From Mariannaea sp. PMI_226 (Eukaryota > Ascomycota > Sordariomycetes > Hypocreales > Nectriaceae), in contig JANFOG010000002.1 in assembly GCA_024336345.1 (NCBI GenBank), positions 682,001 through 746,000 of the forward strand: a DNA stretch of 64,000 bases, given 5' to 3'. This document shows positions 56,401 to 64,000 of this stretch, piece by piece. The translations under genes were made by a program, and so were the position numbers. The notes beneath the pieces were generated by a model. That model had not been told where the DNA came from and searched no databases. It worked only from the letters and a program-made list of their open reading frames with translations. The number at the start of each line of letters is the position of its first letter. Position 1 is the stretch's first letter.

Positions 56401-58358
56401 TCCAACAACAAATTGCCGCCAAGGCTACTCTTCGAGGGAAGCCTACGCCCTTTAAGAAGCCAGAGCCACAGCCGGAGGCTATCCCGGCAGCCAGCGAGAG
56501 AGTCTCATCATTTCCTCGCAAGCAGACTATCGCTCCTGAGCCCGAAACCAGTGACTACCCGTCTCCTCTTAGAATTCAGAAGACTGGGGATGCCTCCCGG
56601 CCTGGCTCTCCCAAGAAGCTTGATAGCAATCGAATGTCAAGATTCATGGATGAGTCTGCATCTACCCCAGAGCCTGCTCGGCTAACTCACCAGCGTACTG
56701 GGTCAAGGTCGCCCGTCAAGATGTTCCAGCGCCCACTCCCAGAGCCCGAGGCTGTTTCCACCCCGAAGCCTCAGAGCAGGCCTCTGCCTGAGCCCAGATC
56801 CTCGTCTCCGCAGGTTAGGCCATTGCCAGAACCAGAGCCTTCGTCCCCCACCAAGGTTGACAGCGACCCTGTGGTATCTGTGAGAAACGGAGCCGCCATG
56901 TTCGGAGGCGCCGTTCTTCGTACTCCTCCTTCCACATCCAAGACGTTCTTCGACAGCCCTGCCTCTGAATCAGAAGTCGCCAAGACTCCCTCAAGGTCGA
57001 CTACTCGGGCCCTTCCAGTGCCTCCACCCAAAGAGATTAGATCTCCCCCTGCTGTCACATCGCCTCCTCCCAAGCAAGGAGTCTCTAGCACCGGCAATGA
57101 TGTCTCATCGCTGTTCAGCGACTTCTTCGGGCCTAACCAGGAGAGATCGGCAGCTTACAAGGTTGATACCGCTGAGATTCTCAGCAACCGTCCTTCGGAG
57201 GGGGGTAAGATCCAGCCTCTGAGCTTCCAAACCTTCCAGATCTCAGCTGAAGGCAAGAAGACGCCTGTCTCTTCTCATTTTGAACGAGTGCTTTTTGAAC
57301 AGGAGATGTACATTTGCCCTCATAGCTTCGCTAACGAGGCCGGGTGGAAGCGCCTCGAGGTCTACTTCTGGATTGGAGACGATGTACCAGAGTCTGCAGC
57401 CGACAGCGCATTGGTTTTTGTTCAGCAAGAGGTCAAAGCTTTGGGTGCCAAGCTTGTCAGGATTCAGCAGGGCAAGGAGACGGCAGAGTTTCTGCAAGCT
57501 ATGGGCGGCGTCATCATTGTCAGGCGAGGATCCAGCAAGAAGTTTGACTCTCTCGCCCCAAATATGCTTTGTGGCCGACGTTTCCTAGGCCAAGTTGCCT
57601 TTGATCAAGTCGATCTTGTCCCTGCCAGCCTCTGCGCTGGGTTTCCTTACCTGATCACCAAAGGTGGCATCTGTTACCTGTGGAAGGGTAAGGGCAGCGA
57701 CGTGGCTGAGCTGAGCTGTGCGCGACTGATCGGTATGGAACTTAGCCTTACAGGCGAGCTGATCGAGTACGATGATGGCAGCGAACCCGCATCATTCTGG
57801 GAGTTGTTTGAGGGAGGATCGAAGCTTGGCTCTGCTGACCATTGGAGATTGAAGCCCAACTATGCCAAGTACTGCAGCAGACTGTTCTGCTCGGATGCAG
57901 ACACACGGCAGCAGGTAACTACTCCCCCGTTCCGTATTTTGCTTTCAGGATTGACACGGAATACTAACGTGATTCTCTAGATTTGTGAAGTAACTCCATT
58001 CAACCAGGCAGATTTGTCTCGTGAACATATCTATGTCCTTGATGCTTTCTTCGAGATCTACATCATCGTCGGCTCCAAGGCCCAAAACCGATATACCTCA
58101 TTCCGCAACGCCCTCGACTTTGCTCAGGAATATGCCATCCTCGCCTCCGGCCTGGAAGACCGCCCCTTCATCCCCATCTCCACCGTGGTCCTCGAAGGCA
58201 TCCCACGCGACCTCAAGCGTGTCTTCCGTAGCTGGCGAGACGAGTTCTCTCCCACAGCCTCTCACTTGGCGGCTCCAGCACTCCTCGGCACGCCAAAGCG
58301 TGGACGCAGCTTGCGCGTTGTATCCCTGACGCAGGCGCTGCAGGCAGTTAGCGACTAA
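53437..58358 (+). CDS. Large gelsolin-fold protein with a long disordered N-terminus
   Basis: Three exons, 53437-53572, 53815-57914 and 57981-58358, give 1537 residues. The N-terminus MSDEVSQFLEQVERLRGQQI is an acidic coiled coil. Residues about 50-1130 are Pro/Ser/Lys-rich and disordered, with recurring short units such as PLPEPE and RSxSP. The middle part holds short conserved-looking blocks (FKSVFGTLRRTKTQNYVAPD, LKSNILRGKAALNTTGG, VDEFKDAILKKKEGFKKAQ). The C-terminal ~400 residues fit gelsolin-type repeats: LSSLFSDFFG-like start, RLEVYFWIGDDVPESAADSA with VQQEVKALGAKLVRIQQGKE, LWKGKGSDVAELSCARLIG, and at the end DLSREHIYVLDAFFEIYIIVG. Gelsolin repeats bind actin, often with calcium; whether this one severs or caps is not shown. 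Introns of 242 and 66 nt, the second with a TACTAAC branch site. It is probably an actin- or cortex-linked protein. Confidence 0.88.
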
Positions 58359-58689
58359 GCCCCGCAGCAGCTGAAAAAGCAACTGCTATGACGAAACATG
58401 TGACTAAAGACATGATAGGAGCTTTGCTTCTTCTGTTTTTCTTTTTTTTTCTTTTTTAACTTTGTTTTTCTTTTGTTTATTTTTGGTAGGGGAAGAAGAG
58501 ATGTTATTTCTCTTTTGCCTATGCTTGTAATACCGGTTCTTGTTCGGTGCAATCATGACATATAAGGTTGATGACTTGGGGGGCGGGTTTGGCCGGCGAT
58601 TTTTGGAGTTTTACAGCTTTGGTTGCATCGAGCCGTGTGTCGATAGCTAAAAGGGGGGAAGAGAGTGTATTGGGAGATGAACGAAAGAC

Positions 58690-58720
<31 letters not shown>

Positions 58721-59312
58721 CATGTGTGTATAATATGTATTGTATACCTACCTTCTCATCTGCGGAAGAACCCAACATCATGATGAAAGTGTCCCAAGAC
58801 GTCCTTCGAGACTCTCTACCTCTATTAAATGAATATATCATAAACACGCAAGCGCAGATTGCCATGTAGTAGAGACATGTTATTTCGTATAAAAAAAGAG
58901 AAGCCTGTACTAGATCGTCTTCCTTCTATTCGTCTTATTCTAAGATAAGAGAGTTCTTTGAAAAAAAAAATGCCATAGAACATAAAACTCATGGGATAAC
59001 AGGGACAATAAATCATGATCAGGGAATGCGCAGAAATTTCCTGCTCAAGCCCATCGTGAGTGTAACCAGTCGCCACACACGTCTATGGGGGGTATCAAAC
59101 GGCCGTCTCGAGTCCTTCTGCGACGCGACTCCCCTTTCGAACCGACCTCACAATTAGACCTCAAAAAAAGGGTAAATAAATAAGCTTCCTCGTCTTCATC
59201 CTGCGTTCAAAGTCCCTCGATTTCTCCTATTTGCCTCTACTGGTTTGCCTTGGTTCTACGAGACACTGCATCGGAGAGTTTTGCCTTTGTGGGTGAGGAG
59301 AAAAAAGGTATC
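58359..59312. other. Convergent 3' region between gelsolin-fold and acyltransferase genes
   Basis: 954 bp where both genes end. It holds a T/C-rich tract at 58425-58485, a GA repeat at 58699-58720 and no gene I can support. Confidence 0.55.
58699..58720. repeat. GA dinucleotide microsatellite
   Basis: Eleven exact GA units, with a degenerate start from about 58690. Simple repeat. Confidence 0.85.
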
Positions 59313-60282
59313 TTAATGGGAATTGGTCTTAGTATCAATTCCAGAGCTCTTGCCTGAAGAGTTGGCATTCGCAGCAGCGACGGGCATGGCAATAGGTCGG
59401 TTCTGGGCCTTTGAAGTGAGCTCGACGAGCTTCTCGAGCATCAACTCACGAGTGGAACTGGCGAGATCGTTGACATCGTCAGCGGTGAGGTTTTTGGTAG
59501 GGATAGGGTCAAGGACTGTGAAATGTTAGACCAAAGTGAAAACATTATTCGCCTCTTAGGCACAAACCTTCGACGGGAATCTTTCCGGCATTCCAAATAA
59601 ACTTCTTGAAGTAGAGAATGTGACTATAATTTGCGACAACAACCGGAACGATTGGGACTCCTGCCTGGACGGCGAGATGGAAAGCGCCCTTCTTGAAAGG
59701 CAGCATGATCGGATCCTTAGAGTACGACCGGGTACCCTCGGGGAACATGTAGACGCTCTGGCGCTTATTCTGGATCTCGAGGGCAGCGCCCTTCATGGCC
59801 TCGCGCGCATCCTTGGAGTTCTTGCGATCGATGAAGATGGACCCGCTCAGTGACATGAACCAGCCAAGGAAGGGGGTCTTCTTGAGAGAAGCTTTAGCTG
59901 TGACACTGCAGTACCTGGGGAACATGGCGCCAAGCATGAGAACGTCCATCTCGGTCTGGTGGTTTCCGATGAAGATGGCAGGACGGGTGGTGCCGAGAAT
60001 GTTCTTGGGATCATGTATAACGAAATCCACGCCGGTTGTGAAGCGGGTAATGTAGTGGAATGTCCGTCCGGTAAGCCATTGGGCAATCTGCTGGTGGCCG
60101 GCGAGTGTAAGAATAATAGAGGACACAATGCCAAAGATGGCGCTCAATAGCATGGAAATGTAAAATGCCAGCAGACGGGCGACAAAGCCGGCCTTAGGGA
60201 CCGCCATGGAAAGGGCGTAAAAGAAGACGGTCAGGGCACCGTAACCGGCGAAGAAGTAGGCAATGATGTTAGTAACAGACAT
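59313..60282 (-). CDS. SLC1: 1-acyl-sn-glycerol-3-phosphate acyltransferase (Slc1 type)
   Basis: This enzyme adds an acyl chain to lysophosphatidate, making phosphatidate, in the ER or lipid-droplet membrane. Two minus-strand exons, 59568-60282 and 59313-59515, give 305 residues. The 52-nt intron starts GTTTGT and ends CACAG; splicing gives KIPVEVLDPIPTKNL. The N-terminus has two hydrophobic segments (NIIAYFFAGYGALTVFFYAL; LAFYISMLLSAIFGIVSSII). The catalytic motif I NHQTEMD (His/Asp dyad) is at about 104-110, motif III FPEGTRS at about 180, and VPIVPVVVANY is the late VPxVP motif. SGSIFIDRKN is also typical. The C-terminus ends in a Ser/Ala/Asn-rich tail. Convergent with the gelsolin-fold gene. 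Confidence 0.94.
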
Positions 60283-63200
60283 TGCGCCGTATATTTGTCC
60301 AGGGGACGTTTGTGTCGTAAGGGAGCTCGAGAGGGATATTGGATCGACCGAGTCGGATCGAAGGGCTCGAGGAGGGGACTGGGGGGGAAGAAAATGAGGA
60401 TTTGGCGGGGCAGGGTCTTAGTTGTTGGGTTTGATGGACACCACTGCAGGGCTCTAGCCTCTACGCTCCTTGACGGCGTGGACGGTAAAGAATTAGTGGA
60501 TGACGGGTTCGGCGGGGTCCTCTCTACTCGAAGATAGCGGGAGGATATATCGGAGGTAGTATGTAATCGCGAAGCCACCACGTTTTGTATGAACGAATAG
60601 TACCGTATTATGTATTTGTAAGGAGGATGGGTGTACTACTGGGAGGCTTCTGACACACGAGGATGCGGAGGAAGAAAGCAAGAAGTAGAAGAGATACAGG
60701 ATATAGGACACAAGACACGAGGCATGGTTTATTGGTTTCGGTGAGAGACACGATGGAGAAAGAAAGAAAAAAGAGAGATTTAAAAGGATAAAAGAAAAAG
60801 AAAAAAAAAGGACTATGGGAATCAAGCAGAAAAAAAAATCCCGACAGTGAGACGGAAGGCCTGCTGCTCTGCAGATGCACGGGATCGGGAATGGGGACAA
60901 TGATGCAAGAAAAATGATGGGGGAGAGAGACGGTAGGGAACAGCGCCTTTTGATTGGTTGATTTGAGTTGGTTGGGTGCCATCCCTGCTCCTTCCGCCAG
61001 GTCCCTGACGTTACGGTTGCCTTACGTAAGGCACGGTGATGGTTCAAGCACACGCACCGCACCCGACTTTTAGCTTGTGACACTGATGCCTGAGTCAGCA
61101 GCCTTGTTCGCTCGCTTCACGGACAGTTGATTGACAAACTACGTACCTAAAGTACCTTGGAGTAAGGTACCTATAGGTCGGTGTAACCCAAGGCACTGGA
61201 ATTCCTGTCTTTCGCGGTGAGCAAACTGGTCGAGAGTGTGCGTACCTACAACTGGGAGATGAGGGCTGGGGAAGAGAGACAAATGTTGGTCATCGGGGAA
61301 AAGGAGAGACATCCTAACGCCTCAACACAAGACCAAACAAAACATGACCAAGTTCAACATGACCCAACTCCAAGTCGCGCGCTGCTACCAGATCAGAAGC
61401 CAAATCAAATCACCCTGTGAAGGAGACAAACCTCGGCAGACCCGCTCCCGCTCCCGCTCACAGCTACAGTAACTATTGAGCATTTCGTACCCAACATTCA
61501 ACAACCGTTGATGTTTGTCTTCATCGTAATAGCCTTTCTCCCTACAGATTGCGGTGTGTCCGAGTAAATAGCTCGAGTGAGTTTAGTAATAATCTTGAAG
61601 TAGCAGGTTTAATGTGTGTTCAAAATTCTTAAACTCTCTCTTCACGTCGTCCATTATAAAAGCCCCAGAAATTCGATACCAGATGGTCGTAACTAATGTG
61701 CATAAAGCTAGTGCTTTGTCTATCTGCGTATAACGACTTCTCAGCCTACATGTCACTTTCTTATTTACTAATTTTGCAGAGTGTTAAGTCAACAGGAAAC
61801 CAGCCGCTCACTCTCAACTTTGGACGCCCGTCATGTGTCAATTTGTTGAGATGGTACCGTAGTGATGTTTCTTTGAATAACAAGGGCTACCGTAAATATG
61901 TCACCCACTGATTCATATACTACGTAGCAGGGTTGTTGTGTTTACCTGCCTATGAAGGATGCTGTTTACTGAGGTCTAGATCCAGATGGCTATTGACCAC
62001 CAATAACGCTCCTTTTACCTCTGTACACAATATGGGCCGGGGAGAGACAACTACGCAAGACACTAAGAAGATGTCATTTCGATCCAGCCCATCAAATTTC
62101 AGCACCGACATGTATATTGAATACTTAGCGTACCCTTCCTCACCCTTATTGTCACTCATCTACTATGCCTAGTTGATAACTATAGAGTTCAATAGCTTCC
62201 ATCCAGCATGTTCAACCTTCTTCTAGCTCCCTCCCTAATATTAGCACATCAGTTACCTTCAAATGGTGGTGGGGCTTAAGAAGGAGAACAGACGTAACTG
62301 TTGTGAACCGGTTTCGATGATCATGAAATCAGAATAGCATTCAGCAACAGTATGTTAGATAAAGGAGAAGGGAGTAGGTAGCGGGTAGATTAGCCTCTGA
62401 GTAATAAAAAGGGCTTTGCTTGTTCAAGCTGTTGCCGTGTAATTTGCGTTAAGTGTTGGTTCGTAACCTGGTTGGAAAAAAGCACAGAAAGGAGCACAGA
62501 AGAGTCGGCTTCTTAGTCTAACCTCGCGATTCATAGTTGTGCATAAGATGGTTTTGTCGGTGACTTAGCGAACCCCAACAGCTTTGAATTGCCATCTCTG
62601 TGGTCTCAATTGGTGCAAATTCAAATGATCCCTGCGCGAGTTGGGATAACGTTGCCGTTGTCAAGGTCGAGACCAGCCGGCGAGCTTGACCTCGGCATCA
62701 AGAAATCACCAGATGCCACAACTGCCTCATACGCGCTCTGCACAGCTTCACCAAATGTAGCCCTGCGTTATAATAGCTTGCTTCGTATTCTGTTAAGTAC
62801 CTCCCTGGAAGAAATAACAATCTGAGCTGACATACAACAGTTCTAGTTCGCCAGTCTTTGATCAAGCTCAGACAAATCAGTCATTCACAGTGTCTGCTAC
62901 TTCCTTGAAAACGTTCCACTATGGCGTCACAGACGGGCATTTGGGAGGAATTGCTTTGGGTGTCTGAAAAAGTCGAACTGTAGGCTACACACCTCCAGTA
63001 TACCATATTCGCAATGATGGAGGACGAGATGATGTACTGTAACCAGCTCAATGAACTGAAGGCGAATGTCTGTGGGTCATCTTCCCAAGGCTCAGTGGAA
63101 GAGACATGAAAAATGGAAGTGATTGAGAATTAACCTCATTCAAACGCCATGAGATACCACGATTGTTATATACAATGGGGTTATATCACTGGACTCGTGC

Positions 63201-64000
63201 CTGATCGACACCTCCTTGATCTGAAGAATTGCCCAAAGAGTGGTCACACTATCCCAAATAAGGAGATATTCATAGATTCACTAGATTCGGCAATTGGTCA
63301 TGAATGCTCACTTGGCTGTAGCCATAATGACCTCGCCCTACAATCATCCTCCTCATGACAGAGGACAGAAGATCCATTTTGATCGATTTTGCTCACCTCG
63401 TAGAATTGTGGACAAGCTATCCACTGGCTATGGCACGAAAAGGTTAGATGGATTGCGAAATAAAGGACTACAACATCAGAGAGATACAACATGGCATTTG
63501 AGCTCTTATCAAGCTTCAAATATGGCTAGAAGACCCATTATTCAACAGTTGAAGAATGTACTCCATATTTCAAAAGGCGAGAACCGATGGTTTTGCATCA
63601 CTAGATACATGGGCTACAGCGAGATGTGAGCACTGAAGAGAGTATTCACTGTGTAGGATCAGAGGTTCATTCACAATGCTCATGTAGAATCTCAGGGTTA
63701 CTGCTGCAGAACGTAAAAGAAAAACGAAGTCTTAAATTGGTGGAATCTGAGTCTTGACTGTAGTCCCATTTCCAAGAAACCGGACATGGGTTGGGTTTGC
63801 CCAACCGTTTGTTGGCGACTAAGCATACTTCCAGTCGCAAGGCCTCCCCTTCTTCTGTATCGACGAAACAATGTATAAACCGTTGCGTGCTGCAGTCGCA
63901 GATCATATTGCGGCAAGTATTCTCTTTGAGGCACTTGGACTTTGAAACAAATTAATGCTTGAAAGTTGAAAGGCTACGCATACACCGATCCCGTCCCTCC
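60283..64000. other. 3.7 kb right end with no recognised gene
   Basis: The first ~750 bases (purine-rich on the plus strand) are probably promoter and leader of the acyltransferase. GGTAC/CCTA motifs cluster at 61140-61180. Beyond 61500 the DNA turns A/T-rich with only short frames, none with a known domain. A gene from beyond the right edge may reach in, but nothing shows it. Confidence 0.5.

Noticed and set aside
63149..63629. Possible gene or transposon remnant at the right end
   Set aside because: Short A/T-rich frames without transposase, integrase or other recognisable motifs and no terminal repeats seen.

Overview
The window reads as chromosomal DNA of a filamentous ascomycete (Pezizomycotina, most likely a Sordariomycete, perhaps Hypocreales). 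The grounds are compact genes about 1 to 6 kb apart, short GT-AG introns of roughly 45-340 nt (several with CTAAC or TACTAAC branch sites), long Pro/Ser/Thr/Gln-rich disordered tails, a tRNA gene with an intron, and proteins with clear fungal orthologues. Ordering below the class is inference. I see no transposon, CRISPR array, plasmid feature, secondary-metabolite cluster or virus.

Layout, left to right. A Vam7-type PX-SNARE gene is cut by the left edge (1-1027, -). An EB1/Mal3 microtubule plus-end gene (3284-4290, -) is divergent from a Drs1-type DEAD-box helicase for 60S ribosome assembly (4956-7374, +). An App1-type phosphatidate phosphatase (8000-10822, +) faces a 1869-residue DIP2-type double acyl-adenylate-ligase-like protein (11381-17278, -). 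Next come an unnamed cysteine-rich fungal protein (19600-22851, +), a class II cAMP phosphodiesterase (26393-28236, +), a flavin-reductase-like protein (28666-29640, -), long-form tRNase Z (31043-33559, +), tRNA-Arg(UCG) with an intron (34184-34272, +) and a sideroflexin (34981-36174, +).

After a 6.8 kb gap without a recognisable gene follow a LAMMER kinase (42955-45327, +), an unnamed fungal protein (46446-48218, +), a GNAT-fold protein whose frame is crossed by one TAG (48837-50708, +), an ARL2-type GTPase with a 17-nt exon (51192-52049, +), a large gelsolin-fold protein (53437-58358, +) and a lysophosphatidate acyltransferase (59313-60282, -). The last 3.7 kb hold no gene I can support.

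The genes are mostly housekeeping and not an operon. Two themes recur: phosphatidate/diacylglycerol lipids (the acyltransferase makes phosphatidate, App1 converts it to diacylglycerol, DIP2-type proteins control diacylglycerol pools) and cytoskeleton or vesicle traffic (EB1, ARL2, gelsolin-like, Vam7, App1). tRNase Z and a tRNA gene are neighbours. Exon limits were set by reading splice sites and protein continuity by eye; starts are the least certain part.
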